DNA of 64,000 nt from Macrosoma leucophasiata (GCA_036365455.1 JAWQUS010000002.1:868001-932000), one strand, 5' to 3'; positions 10,235-21,092 are shown, counted from the stretch's first letter. A program made the numbers and translations. Notes: generated by a model from the letters alone, not told the origin.

Positions 10235-10541
10235 TAGTGTTGCCATGTGTCCCGATTTGCGCGGGACATCCCGATTTTCATGGCTCTGGGGACTTGTCTC
10301 GATTAACACCTGATCGGGACGTTAATTGTCCAATATCAATCATCATCATAACCTCAACCGAAAGACGGCCACTGCTATACAAAAGTCTGTCTAACGATCA
10401 ATCGTCTTTGGGCCCCGAGGCTTTTGATAAATCCATAAATTAATTAGTTGGGCTGTTTTTACTGTCCCGATTTTTACCCCTGGGTCCCGATTTATTTTTC
10501 CTGCTGTCCAGATTGAAAACAAATCAAATCTGGCAACACTA
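10235..10541. mobile_element. MITE with 11-bp terminal inverted repeats
   Basis: TAGTGTTGCCA at 10235-10245 and TGGCAACACTA at 10531-10541 are exact inverses. The 307-bp interior is non-coding and contains a short LINE-tail-like insert near 10340 (CATCATCATAACCTCAACCG). Confidence 0.65.
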
Positions 10542-10631
10542 TTCATAACGTAGATTCATAAACTATAAGTTTTAAAACAATTTATTTAATTGTATGGCTC
10601 CCTAATAACTATCACAGCGACAGAACAACTA

Positions 10632-10712
10632 AGGTCTCTGGTTTTTGTTTAGATTTCTATAGAATGCACTCATCACTTAACATCCATGCGAACTGCATGT
10701 TTGTTTGTATTG
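10632..10712 (+). mobile_element. SINE-A 3' fragment
   Basis: Only the 3' part is left (GGTCTCTGGTTTTTGTTTAG, CACTCATCACTTAACATCC, GAACTGCATGTTTG). Confidence 0.65.
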
Positions 10713-10978
10713 ATGTGTTGCCACTCTTGAATCCTAATATATTTTGCGTATACGTGGTTTCATCAATACGAATACGATAAGGTATTTCATCCTGATTTCA
10801 ACTGATGAATCTATGTTTTCCTGATAAAAACGGTCTTTACAGACAGACAACTAATTAATACGTATAAACAATAAAAGAACCCTAAAGGTTCGTTTACGTG
10901 CCTATGGAACCATACAATTAGTTATCTATACCGAGATAGGTTCATTTGCAAAACAAAACAAAGGATGCATTGATTACA

Positions 10979-12231
10979 ACAACAACAGCAACAACAACAG
11001 CAACAACAACAACAACAACAACAATATTCTTTATTGTACACACAGGAATAGACAAGATACAATTTAAGGACAAGCACAAATGGCGGCCTTATTGCTACAC
11101 AGCAATTTCTTCCAGGCAACCAGATCAAGAAAGAACATACAACATTAATAAGAAAAGGGGCGTACAAATTACAAAGAAGTAAATAATAGCACTTACTTTA
11201 CAGGAGCAATAATAACTTAATGGACAGAATAAAAGAATAACATCGGAGGAATGGGCAGTATAATTACACGGACAGATAATTATTTATTACTTGCTTTTTA
11301 AATGAATTGATAGTTTGAGCCTGCCTCACAGTTAAGGGGAGAGCATTCCATAAACGAACAGCTGTGACAGTAAAAGAGTTCGCTAGGAAGTTGGAAGAGT
11401 GTGCAGGGATTTTAAGTTTTAAATTGACAGAAGAGCGAAGGAACTTAGATTTAGAGAGGTACAAGTAATCAAAGCGTTCTTTTAAATAAATGGGTGTTTG
11501 TGGATTAAATAATATCTTGTACAGCAGAAACAAAACATGAGTATTCCGGCGAAGATGGATTGGGAGTCATTTGAGATGTTTGCGAAAGTTGGAAACATGG
11601 TCATATTTGCGCAGTCCAAATATGAACCTAATGCATAAATTTTGAAGACGCTCTAATTTATTTAATTGCTCCTGGGTTAGGTTCATATAGCAGGTATCGG
11701 CATAATCCAGAATAGGGAAAAGTAACGAATGCACTAGTTCAATTTTCGTGGAAACAGGTAAGAAATACTGAAATCTTCTTAAAGAGTGGACCGCGGCAAA
11801 CATCTTTCTACTCACCTGACTAATCTGCGGCGTCCATGATAAACAGCGATCCATAATTACCCCCAGATTTCTTACAGTATCACTAAAATGTACAATATGA
11901 CCATCGAATACTACATTAGGTAAAATATTCCAATCAATCTTATGGATTAGCTTAGAGCTGCCAAATAATATTAATTGAGTTTTTGAAGGATTAATTTTTA
12001 AACCAAAGAAAATGCTCCATTTCAATATATTTGCGAGGTCATTATTTAATGTAGCAATTGCTTTAGGAAGATCATCGAGCGAACTTTGAATATAAATTTG
12101 TACATCGTCGGCATACAAGTGGTAGAGAGAAGATATGTGTTGAATAATAGAATTAATGAAAATAGCAAAGAGCAATGGAGACAACACGCCACCTTGCGGG
12201 ACACCAGCGTAAGTGGTACACCAAGAAGAAA
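10979..12231 (-). pseudogene. non-LTR retrotransposon reverse transcriptase, C-terminal part
   Basis: The minus strand encodes the second part of a LINE reverse transcriptase: motif B GVPQGGVLSPLLF just right of 12187, catalytic LYADDVQIY, then the thumb and C-terminal region ending VRLWNALP. One in-frame TGA at 11567-11569 replaces what should be a tryptophan (HLK-stop-LPIH); the frame is otherwise kept to 11264. The 3' UTR ends in a (GTT)n tract seen on the plus strand as (CAA)n at 10979-11022. The upstream half continues beyond an insertion at 12232-12691. Confidence 0.85.
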
Positions 12232-12691
12232 AAACCGGTCAAGTGCATGTCGGGCCACGCGCAGTGTAGGGTTCCGTAGTTACAGAGTAAGAGATGTAAT
12301 GAAAAAAAAAATAATAATTAATTAATTAATTTTAATAAACTTGTTCGAAATTTTCGAGTAAAATGCATTTGGTCGACTATAACTTGCAAACTTGCAAGGC
12401 CAAATTTAGTGTGATAGTTTTCCTTTTAATTTCGTTATATGTAGCTACTATCGCCGTAACGTTTGAATTTCTAACAACAACCGTTTAGTCTGTAGGGGGG
12501 GGGACACTTGAGTCGAACGAAAATTTGCACTTTAAAGCTTAATAAGTCACGAACAGTTATATGTGTATACTTGTGCCAAATTTCAAGTCTCTAGTACTTA
12601 TAGTTTTTGCGCTAAACCGCGGACGGACAGACAGACAGACAGACGGGCATGCGAAACTATAAGGGTTCCTTGTTTACTACGGAACCCTAAA
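12232..12691 (+). mobile_element. family P repeat inserted into the LINE
   Basis: Begins ACCGGTCAAGTGCATG and ends TACGGAACCCTAAAA. Internal blocks (GGTCGACTATAAC, CCGCGGACGGACAGACAGAC) match 18535-19327 and 60187-60655. It sits exactly between the reverse transcriptase residues GDRF and SSWC, so it post-dates the LINE. Non-coding. Confidence 0.8.
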
Positions 12692-12930
12692 AACGATCAC
12701 CAGCCTGTAAACGTTGCCGGCGTCCACACAAGTAACTACGAAACCAGTCAATTGCATTCGGAGATATGTTAAGGGAACGTAGGATAGACAACAGTATATC
12801 GAAATCTACACTATTAAAAGCGTTGCTAAAGTCCAATAACGATAACACTGTAAACTGTTGTATACGGATGACCAATATCCGCGCGCTGCAAGCCTGTGAT
12901 AATGTCATGTCATCGACTAATCGACGTCCA
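12692..12930 (-). pseudogene. non-LTR reverse transcriptase, N-terminal part of the split copy
   Basis: Encodes motif A (LLDFSNAFNSVDF) through the GRRQRLQAGDRF segment that normally runs directly into the SSWC segment found at 12231. The sequence upstream of 12930 is lost, so the element is 5' truncated as well as split. Confidence 0.8.
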
Positions 12931-13079
12931 CAGCCAGTCCTTCTCTGTTGGAGCTTGGTTTAAACCTTGTTCATGTTTGAATATAATGTCCCTTTTGTAT
13001 ATATTTCAGTTATTCCAAGAATTACGCTACTGATTTTCAAAGATTTTGTAAACTGCCGAGTGTCTTGTTGGAAGTCAGT

Positions 13080-13260
13080 ACTACTGACTTGAGGTGTCAT
13101 CCAGGCTTGACTTTCGGGTTGGGATCTATTTTTATGAAAATTATTTCAGCCAAAAGACATCCTTCCTGCTCAAAAGTCTTGGAATGGGGGTTGGGTAGTT
13201 TTATCGCGGGACACTGACGTGCTGACCAACCCGCTTTATTGCATTTACTACCTATTGGAA
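13080..13260 (+). repeat. LINE 3'-tail-like fragment
   Basis: Contains TTTCAGCCAAAAGACATCC and TTGCATTTACTACCTATTGG, phrases related to those at 29690-29860 and 36100-36350. Probably the same degraded LINE 3' region; boundaries are vague. Confidence 0.4.
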
Positions 13261-13428
13261 TGGTTTACTCCTTTAAACAAAGCCATAGAATAATTTTACC
13301 TCACCAGAATAAAAAACTGTCCTGTCCTACTAAAGTCATCCGTTTAAAACTTTTTAAGCCATAAAATGTTCTTTAGATTGAAGGCATTTTAGACTTTGAC
13401 ATTTTTTAAATTGTTGTACCAATCTAAC

Positions 13429-13477
13429 GCCGATAAAATTTTGTTAAGAGATCATCTCTTAACAAAATTTTATCGGC
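13429..13477. repeat. perfect 24-bp palindrome, 1-base loop
   Basis: The arm GCCGATAAAATTTTGTTAAG (first 20 of 24 bases) is followed after one cytosine at 13453 by its exact inverse. No transposon family with these ends is visible elsewhere in the window. Confidence 0.95.
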
Positions 13478-14338
13478 TGTATAATAAATAAGACGAATGT
13501 CGTACAGTCGAAGTTGATTAATTCGAGCAAAGTATCTAATCATACTTAAAATCTGCCTTCAACGGAACCGTCATTACTAGCAATGAGAGCAAGTCTCCAG
13601 TTTAATACGCAGGCGGAATCGTCACCGTTCCTTCATGTGGATTTTACATCAAATTACTCAGTTCAAAATTTCAACTCTCTCATTGGACGTTGAAGCGTTA
13701 CCTACTTAATTATTATACCAAGTTCTAGCTGCAGGATTTATTGCGAAAACGCCAACTTTGCGTCCTCAGCTCCATTCATATGCTAAGCGCGGCGCCAAGT
13801 TTTTGGGCTTTTTCACGCCTGCGCCCTGCGCCACAGTCACGTTTGTTGCTGATTGATTATATTTATCGGACGTGAGTGGCTCGTCTTTATTCATGCGGAT
13901 CTATTTCCGATTCACGCAACGAAATGGAACTTGTGATGTTTACTTTATTTATATCAAGGGAATATTGGCGAAGTCAGCGGGTTGTGATGAAAAAGAGGGG
14001 TACGTCGACGCGTGTTCCTTTGTTGATAGAATTGTTCCGTCATTTCGGTTTCTCTGTCTTTGATTCATAATAGTGGAAGATAACTAACTCCTACTTGATA
14101 ACAAGGGTGTCAGGCAGATTCTTCTTTTCAGATTCTTTTGCCTCGTGACGTTTGCATTACAGAGCAACGGCTCGATATAAACGGAATAGGGTACGGCTGG
14201 AAATATCATAGCAGGCAGATTAGGTGTTTCGGTGGCTACTCCTTCGACTTTCTTTCTGCTCTGACCAGTCACCAGTAGCTTTTGCCTAGTATAACCGTGT
14301 ACCATCAGTTTTGTGTAGAAGAACTCACGTGTCTTGGC
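13478..14338. other. intergenic, no gene seen
   Basis: Moderate GC, no repeat family recognised. Overlapping small ORFs at 13872-14070 and 14084-14305 show no domain character. Confidence 0.4.
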
Positions 14339-14403
14339 AGATTTGATTATGTGAGGTATATATCAAACGTAGCGTTTGATATTTACCTCACATAATCAAA
14401 TCT
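14339..14403. repeat. 31-bp near-perfect palindrome, 3-base loop
   Basis: Left arm 14339-14369 and right arm 14373-14403 are inverse with a single mismatch. The loop is TAG. Unrelated in sequence to the palindrome at 13429. Confidence 0.95.
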
Positions 14404-15782
14404 GTTTATCGACACCAATCATCAGGCGGTACTTTTTACTCCAATAGCAGGTGTCCATCTCTGACTAGTGGCCATTCGCGATAGATTCCAAGATAGATCC
14501 CATTGTCGAATAATCTTCGGTATTCCATTATTAAACGTTATCCATCTCGGAAAAAAACGATTGAATCGTCGAGCCTAAGCCAATAAAAGTAATCTCAACG
14601 TCCAATCAAAGCAATCTGCACATGAAATTACAATTTTCTCCGCGAAAAATATTCGTTTCAATCTACCTCCGCCCCCGCTTCCATTTATTCGAGTCGGTAG
14701 TACCAGAGGCTTACAATTCGCAATAATTTTCCGATCGTTTGAATGCACGCGCATAGCACTCCATCAACCATCTGGGCACCGCGTTCGCAGTCGCAACACG
14801 CTTCATACGTGTATGGATTCTCTGAGCGCATAACTATACCTTGACGTGTGAACTGAGTGGTACAAGCGGAGCGTGGAGCTGTTGTGTCTAAATACAAGGT
14901 ACTTTCTGTTGTTACCTCACCCCGGCCCCGTAACCAGGAACCTAGGAATTGTGCAGTATAATTGGCCTTTTAGGGCAAACTTGGAAGAGTTAGCAGACTC
15001 CATTCACCTATATTGAATGTCATCTATTTCAATGGAGTTCGTGTTACAAATTTTCTCTACACATAACTGCGAATTCGCAACGCATCACAAATATCTGCGA
15101 GCTCGCACAAATGCATCGCAAGAATATCCCAGCAATTATAATCGTATCGCAAGTTGAAGCGCAGCAACTCGCATCGCAAGTTCCTGCGATGCGGCGTCGC
15201 AGTTTTGTTTAAGCGCCCTAACTCTAGTGAGCCTTTTATCTTTAATCGTTTAATTGAGAAACCCCCCCCCCCCATATTGTTTCTTTTTATTTCCGCAACT
15301 CGAATATCGAAAACATAGGTCTGTTTTCGAGACAATTGAGAAACTCTTAAAAAAATTCAGTTATACTTTTTTGTGTGATTGTTTATGTGCCCTGCTAATC
15401 GCTCCGCTCCGCTATTTCACCCAGTCCGTATCCTAACAGCAAAAATGCGGGTGGTGCAGGCATTTTCTATCGAAAATTTATTTATGTTTGTCCTCTATGC
15501 GGATATTTTGCAGCACCTGGAATTTTTCCTATCCGTGGGTGTTCGCATTTTACTTTTTTAGTACGGCTGAGGCATTGTAGCTATCTGCCGCATCGGTTAG
15601 ATTGTGATGTATGGATACATATTTACCCGCATTATTTTGTACATGTTTGTTGTGTAACGGTTTTTGATAAGACAAGTCATACCTACTGTCATAATAAAGA
15701 ATTGATTTCTGAGTTATCTTTTCTGTAAATACTGGTGCTACAGCTCTATTGATGGAATTCGAGTAGAATTGCTCCCAAATAT
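14404..15782. other. intergenic, no gene seen
   Basis: No recognisable gene. The stretch 15060-15210 is rich in the hexamer TCGCAA or near variants (a degenerate short repeat), and a run of ten cytosines lies near 15264. Confidence 0.4.
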
Positions 15783-15935
15783 AAGTAGTGTTCGGCATTA
15801 TCGTGTTCCAGTTGGACAATGCAGTATAACCCCATAATATCTGGCACAGAGCCAAATCAGCTAAGCCTTGGCAACGCATCTTCATTTAGACCTATAGCTT
15901 TTAAGTAGGTTTCTGTAAGTTACAGTTTTCGTTAA
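15783..15935 (+). mobile_element. SINE-A copy, strongly diverged
   Basis: GTGTTCGGCATTATCGTGTTCC and GGCAACGCATCTTCATTTAG match the central SINE-A part with many substitutions. A reversed SINE-A tail (GAACATGCAGTTCACATTGATG) follows at about 15995-16025. Confidence 0.6.
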
Positions 15936-16190
15936 CTATCAGTTTGAACAAGGAACATTAAAGCTTACTTTTGTATGTTTTGATGGCGACATACGAACAT
16001 GCAGTTCACATTGATGGTAATTAAATAATGTAGCCTAAAGAAACAAAATATACAATAACCGGCAGTCAAGCTCTAAGATGTTTTGTCTCCATAATAGTTA
16101 TAATCCGGCTCTGTTATATTACATTACGTACATTTTTCTACCTCTCTAGTAAGAACAAAACTAATTGAAATTATTTTAAAGAGTGTCTGT

Positions 16191-16521
16191 CATAGAGCAA
16201 CACGGGCCACCAGCCGCGGCGGACCGGATGGGACTAGCCATATGTAGGCTTTCCCCTCTGTCAAAGTATATAATAATAAATAAGTAATAAGACCAAATGG
16301 TCCTATGCCAGTCGACCAGATTTTTAAATGTGTGCGTGAAATTGTTTATCTATTTTGTTAGTCAGGGTATGAGTTTCGTAGTAATATACGATTTTTGTAG
16401 TGTGCGTGTGTGTCGCACGTATTTCCCCCCGCAAAAAATGACAGACTGTTTTGCATCGGTAATAAACACTATGGCTCCTCCCCTCCGGTCCGCCGCGACC
16501 GGTGGGCCGAATTGCTCTATG
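16191..16521. mobile_element. MITE-M copy 2, long terminal inverted repeats
   Basis: About 44-bp inverted ends starting CATAGAGCAACACGG and closing TTGCTCTATG. The interior matches 7599-7884 (AAATGTGTGCGTGAAATTG, AATGACAGACTGTTTTGC). Flanks AGTGTCTG (16182-16189) and AGTGTCTT (16522-16529) are an imperfect 8-bp duplication with one extra base at 16190. Confidence 0.85.
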
Positions 16522-16537
16522 AGTGTCTTAGAGCGAT

Positions 16538-16662
16538 ATTCACAGACCGCACTACGACTTTACTTTCGAGCAAAGTACGCTTCGAACTGTCAAATCCCAT
16601 ACATTTCTGACAGTTCTAAGCATACTTTGCTCAAAGTAAAGTCGTAGTGCGGACTGTGAATC
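16538..16662. repeat. 125-bp hairpin element
   Basis: The left arm begins ATTCACAGACCGCACTACGA and is inverted at the right end (TCGTAGTGCGGACTGTGAAT). Both arms are about 55 bp, with a central loop near TCCCATACATT. It starts only 16 bp after MITE-M. Could be a foldback MITE; non-coding. Confidence 0.85.
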
Positions 16663-17305
16663 TCACCATAAGAATTACACAGACTTATTTGAAAATTTAC
16701 AATTTGGTGTTTGTTTCTATTCGGTACACAGACCAATCAGCCTTTCGGTATAACATTTTATATAAGCCGTTTTGAGTCAGTTTCACAACTCCCAACGGTT
16801 TGAATCGTCATATCTTATTTTTTAAATCAAACTCAAACTCAAAAATTCATTTAATCACTTGGAAATAATAGAATTTGCTTGTGATAGGTCAAATTACAAA
16901 TATAAAATTAAAGCGAATAACAACTGATACGTTGATTAATATGTCAAAGTAAATAAATTTATAATAGTCCAAAAATACTTAATAATAAAAATAGGTATCA
17001 ACAGAATGTTCCATACTCTCTTTTACAAATGGCAAGATAAGACTAAACAAAAAAATATGGGACATTCTTTGTCATTCACTGGCAGAGTTCCAAAGCCCAC
17101 ATTACTGAGAAAAAACCTGCCAAAACAAAACTCAGTAGGGTCTTTTCAAAATATTTTATATATCTTAAAAACTGTTAGTTATTGAGCAGATGTTTCGAAG
17201 ACAATATTTATGTATTTCCTATACTTTTTGAAATAACAGTAAAAAACTATTCAACATTCCTATTGAAGAAAACAAGTATTTCTCCTCATTCTTCATTATT
17301 TGACG
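16663..17305. other. intergenic, no gene seen
   Basis: AT-rich. A phrase near 17085 (AGTTCCAAAGCCCACATTAC) may belong to a degraded LINE. No boundaries visible. Confidence 0.35.
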
Positions 17306-17500
17306 ACCCAGTTAGTCCAGCGGTGTGAGACGACCGTTTGATTCGAAGGGTCGCGGGTTCGATCCAGGCACCGGTACAAATATTTGTATGGCCTACAGAT
17401 ATTTGTTTCGGGTCTGGCTGTTTGTGTACAACGGCACCCACGACACAGTGTTATACCTTATGTGGGGCTGTGAGTGAAAGCGTATTTTATTTATTTATTC
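17306..17500 (+). mobile_element. SINE-C, tRNA-derived retroposon
   Basis: The head contains an A-box-like TTAGTCCAGCGG and a B box GGTTCGATCC about 45 bases later, the internal RNA polymerase III promoter of tRNA genes, but no foldable complete tRNA. The body (ATATTTGTTTCGGGTCTGG) is non-coding. Confidence 0.65.
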
Positions 17501-17743
17501 CTCACAACTTTCTCAATGCAATAATAAGTCAGCATTCTGAAAGTTACAAAATAGATTGTTACACGTCTTACGCGTAGTGTAAGAATCGGTATACTAATAT
17601 CAATTTTTTGTCACATCCACACCGGTGACCCAAGGGGGCAATTTAGTTCAGTTTTACGGCTTCAGCGTTGTGATCAAGTTTTATTTTTATTTGACTATTC
17701 AGAAACATGCTGTATTCACAGAAATATTATGTTCAGCGTGTTT

Positions 17744-17880
17744 TTTTTAGGCATCAAAGGTGGCAAACAAGTATGCAGTTCACATAGATGTTAAGTGATG
17801 ACTGCAGGGGTCATGATCTCCAAAGTCTTTGTTTAGGTCCGCGTCTGAACCGAGCTTATGTAATGCGGTTATGCCTATTA
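17744..17880 (-). mobile_element. SINE-A 3' fragment
   Basis: T run, GGTGGCAAACAAGTATGCAG and GATGTTAAGTGATGACTGCAG, then decay. Only the tail-proximal half is recognisable. Confidence 0.7.
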
Positions 17881-17940
17881 CATGTCTTGACCTTCGCTAC
17901 CATAAAAGCTAAAATATGAACGGTCCACCTGTAAACTCTC

Positions 17941-18016
17941 GCGGCGTGGCGGAGTGGCGGCGTGGCGGCGTGGCGGCGTGGCGGCGTGGCGGCGTGGCGG
18001 CGCGGCGGCGTGGCGG
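17941..18016. repeat. 9-bp minisatellite, about eight units
   Basis: Tandem GGCGGCGTG units with one GGCGGAGTG and one GGCGGCGCG variant. It stands out by GC content against its AT-rich surroundings. Confidence 0.95.
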
Positions 18017-18534
18017 TCAATGTTAATAAATGCGTCGTTCGATGAACAATGCAAGATCAATTACAGGCGATGCCGCTGTTTTTTAATTGGCACGTGCCGC
18101 AAATATGAGCGACGTGGGAATACCTATTGTGTTGGATCTTGTACGGCCTCTTTGGTAAAGGTTTGCATTTTAATCGACCGATGCGAGAAAATAGTATTTA
18201 TTTCAGAGTTGTTACACCTTGTACCTATTTTTTTTATTCAAAATTTGTTGTATTGCGATTCGTAGGTGGTTAGATTACTCTCTGTATCAATATCGGGTAC
18301 TTAGGCTGAACGGACCAAAAAGAATGGACCGTAGTCCATTCGGCCGTAATCAAAAATCGTCTACGTCTCAACGGACCGGTCATAAAATATTGTTAACAAA
18401 TTTATACATGGAGTACATTCGAGTGCAAAAGTTATAAATTAAAATATTTAAAAGTCTTAATTTTTTTCTTAAATTTGTATTATTTTCTTTATAAAAACAA
18501 TCAACCACTTAAACATATTGACACCGAGTATTAT

Positions 18535-19327
18535 ATTTGGTCGACTATTACTCGCAAACTTGTAAAGCCAACTAAGGTGTGATAGTATTCCTTTTAATTT
18601 CGTTATATGTAGCTACTATCGCCGCAACGTTTGAATTTCTAACAACAACCGTTTATTTGGTAGAGGGGGAGGACACTTGACTCTAATCAAAATTGGTACT
18701 TTAAAGCTTATTACGTCACGAACAGTTAACTAAATCCAAAAATGATGTAAACACACCCTTAACATTTTTGTAAGACCTTTCCAACGATATCCCACACTAT
18801 ATAGAAAACGAAAAATAAAAATATTATCCGCGCGTTACATGGGAGGAAGGTACCCTAAATAATTTAATTTTGCATGTTTTTTTTTGTTATGGAAGTGGCA
18901 AACAAGCATGCAGCTCACATCGATGTTAAGTGATGACTGCAGCCTATAGACACCCACACAAAGACCAAGGTCAAAATGCAGATGCGTTACCACTCCTGAC
19001 GCCTAGGGTGTTATGCCTCTGTGCCGAAAGTTACATTGCCGTACATTACCACCTGACCGGAACACGATAGTGCTGAACACTACCATTTAGCGGCAAGTAT
19101 ATTAGGTAATGCGGTGGTGCCGCGAGCTCAGTCATTGGCGCTCTACCACCAGTAAAATGTTTATATTATACCACTTTGTCGGCGTGATTAAGGTGTACAC
19201 TTGTGCCAAATTTCAAGTCTCTAGTACATACCAATAGTTTTTGCGCAAAACCGCGGACGGACAGATAGACAGACACACGGACATGGCGAAATTATAAGGG
19301 TACCTTGTTTACTTAAGCACCCTAAAA
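18535..19327 (+). mobile_element. family P repeat, split by a SINE-A
   Basis: Left part 18535-18870 (GGTCGACTATTACTCGCAAA to GGTACCCTAAATAA) and right part 19178-19327 (GTGCCAAATTTCAAGTCTC, CCGCGGACGGACAGA, CACCCTAAAAAA) are contiguous in the copy at 60187-60655 but separated here by the SINE-A at 18885-19157. Confidence 0.75.
18885..19157 (-). mobile_element. SINE-A copy inside family P
   Basis: Near full length, reverse orientation, from TTATGGAAGTGGCAAACAAGC to CTACCACCAGTAAAA. Flanking ATGTTT on both sides is a possible short target duplication. Confidence 0.85.
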
Positions 19328-19902
19328 AACACTGATTGCATATTATTATAAACCTTCTTTTCGCCACTCCTCTGACGTAACAGATAAACTGCCTGCTTGT
19401 GATTGGTTGATAAGAAAGGGTCATTGTTGAGTAAGGTACCAGCAGTCGTGCCAACTAGAAACGAAGATGTTAAAGATTTTGTGTACTTAGATTACAACTA
19501 TTAGATAAATACTACTTATGTAAATATTTTATAGTGAAAAAATTATAAACCATACGACTGTTACGTTTGTATGCGACTGTACTTTTAAATTATTTTATGA
19601 CCGGGCCGTTGGGACGTAGACGTTTTTTGATTACGGGCGAATGGACTACGGTCCATTCTTTTTGGTCCGTTCAGACTAAGTAGCCCAATATGAACTAGGC
19701 AGTAAATCCTTTGCCACTTTCATGTTTTAAAAAAACGTACTTACGTAATAGTAAAAAGAAATAAAAACCCTTTTTATGTAGATTCGGTTTCATGCGCAGA
19801 CCTCTCCAAGGCTTTAGCGTCGAGTTATGAAAAATCGCGGGCGAGTCACGAAATGAATACTAAAGGACACCATTTACAAGCCGGCGTCTGCCAAATTGAA
19901 TA

Positions 19903-20335
19903 TTGTGTAAGTCGGCGGTGGAGTGCGTGATTTATTGCGGCCTTGGCGCTTTAGCTACTTTGTACCGTCTTTACAATGGTGAGTGCTCTGCTGAACTTTT
20001 TGACATGGTGCCACCGTCCCTTTTTCTACACCGTACTACCCGCCGAAGAGAGAAGTTCCACCCTCACCGACTGGACACCTGGCAGTACTCAACGGTGCGG
20101 TTTTTACGTTCGTTCATGCCCAGAACGTGTAAATTGTGGAACGAACTTCCCTCTGAGGTGTTCCCTAGGTGCTGCAATACGGTGTTCTTCAAAAATGGCG
20201 TCAAAAGAGTCCTTCAGGACTGACAGCGCCCCTTGTGTTGCTTGGCAACTCCCCTGGTTTTGCAAATGTTCATAGGCGACGGTGACCACTTTCCATCAGG
20301 TGGCCCGTTTTCTTGTCTGTCAACCTTCAGTAACT
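19903..20335 (+). pseudogene. LINE reverse transcriptase C-terminus plus 3' UTR
   Basis: Encodes the C-terminal tail of a non-LTR reverse transcriptase of the Jockey/CR1-like group (FMPRTCKLWNELPSEVFP, then FFKNGVKRVLQ). It is followed by the 3' UTR phrase GTGACCACTTTCCATCAGGT and an A run. 5' truncated. A sister copy lies at 44505-44875, nearly the same over about 330 bp. Confidence 0.8.
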
Positions 20336-20456
20336 AAAAAAAAAACTTTACGTCGCTTGCACATCAAGCAGTTGTACTAATGTAAGATGGATTCACTTAG
20401 TATTACTGTTGATTCAGAATAATATACGTGCTCGAGAGTCGCCAAATGAATACCTT

Positions 20457-20565
20457 TTACTGATGGTAGAGCTCTAGTGACGGAGCTCGCGGGCGTAGGC
20501 ACCACCGCCTTACCTCTATCTGCCGCCAAATGCTAATGTTCAGCACTATCGTGTTCCGGTTAGAT
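20457..20565 (+). mobile_element. SINE-A 5' fragment
   Basis: CTGATGGTAGAGCTCTAGTG through ATCGTGTTCCGGTTAGATG, then broken off. Confidence 0.75.
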
Positions 20566-20629
20566 GTGAACAAAAGTTATCTGTAGTCCGGCAGCACATT
20601 AGTATCCTCTGGTGTTGCAAATATATTTT

Positions 20630-20790
20630 ACTAGCTGTGCTCACGACTTCGTCCGCGTAGAGTGATGTTGTATAGCCTATAACCTTCCTCGATAAATAGA
20701 CTACCTTACACTAAAAGATTTTTTAAATCGGTTCAGTAGTTCCTGAGATAAGCGCGTGAAAACAAACAAATTCTTCAGTTGTATATTATT
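20630..20790 (-). mobile_element. Helitron-like non-autonomous element
   Basis: On the minus strand it ends with ...CAGCTAGT (plus strand ACTAGCTGTGCTCACGACTT) and contains CTCAGGAACTACTGAACCGA and GAGGAAGGTTATAGGCTATA. These are phrases common in lepidopteran non-autonomous Helitrons. A related copy lies at 59608-59795. Confidence 0.65.
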
Positions 20791-21092
20791 AAAAAGGTAT
20801 TAAAGTATATTTCCCCAAATATAAGAAAAAAAAATGCCTGTTGAAATATTGAAATTCCTTCTCTAATGCATGATTCCCTTTTGAGACGTCTGTTCCTCGA
20901 AGACGTATCATTAATCATATGAAAGATTTCAAAATATACGGGAGGTGAGACAGGGACCATTCAAAGTAGCTTAGGCACAATGTGACGTGAGAAGCGACAT
21001 CAGCGACATGATTTTTCAGTACCTTTGTAGCACGTGTCGACAGTATCGACACGTGCGACATTAGAGTTGTGTGTTTAGAGTGCCTACTAATA

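Larger units (their letters stand above)
18290..19692. mobile_element. element with about 100-bp terminal inverted repeats
   Basis: The block GGACCAAAAAGAATGGACCG in the left arm (about 18290-18390) is found inverted in the right arm (about 19591-19692), and the match extends over roughly 100 bp. The interior holds a family P repeat, which itself contains a SINE-A. No transposase. Class unknown. Confidence 0.8.

Noticed and set aside
17306..17372. Functional tRNA gene
   Set aside because: A and B boxes are present, but acceptor and anticodon stems do not pair; it is the head of a SINE.
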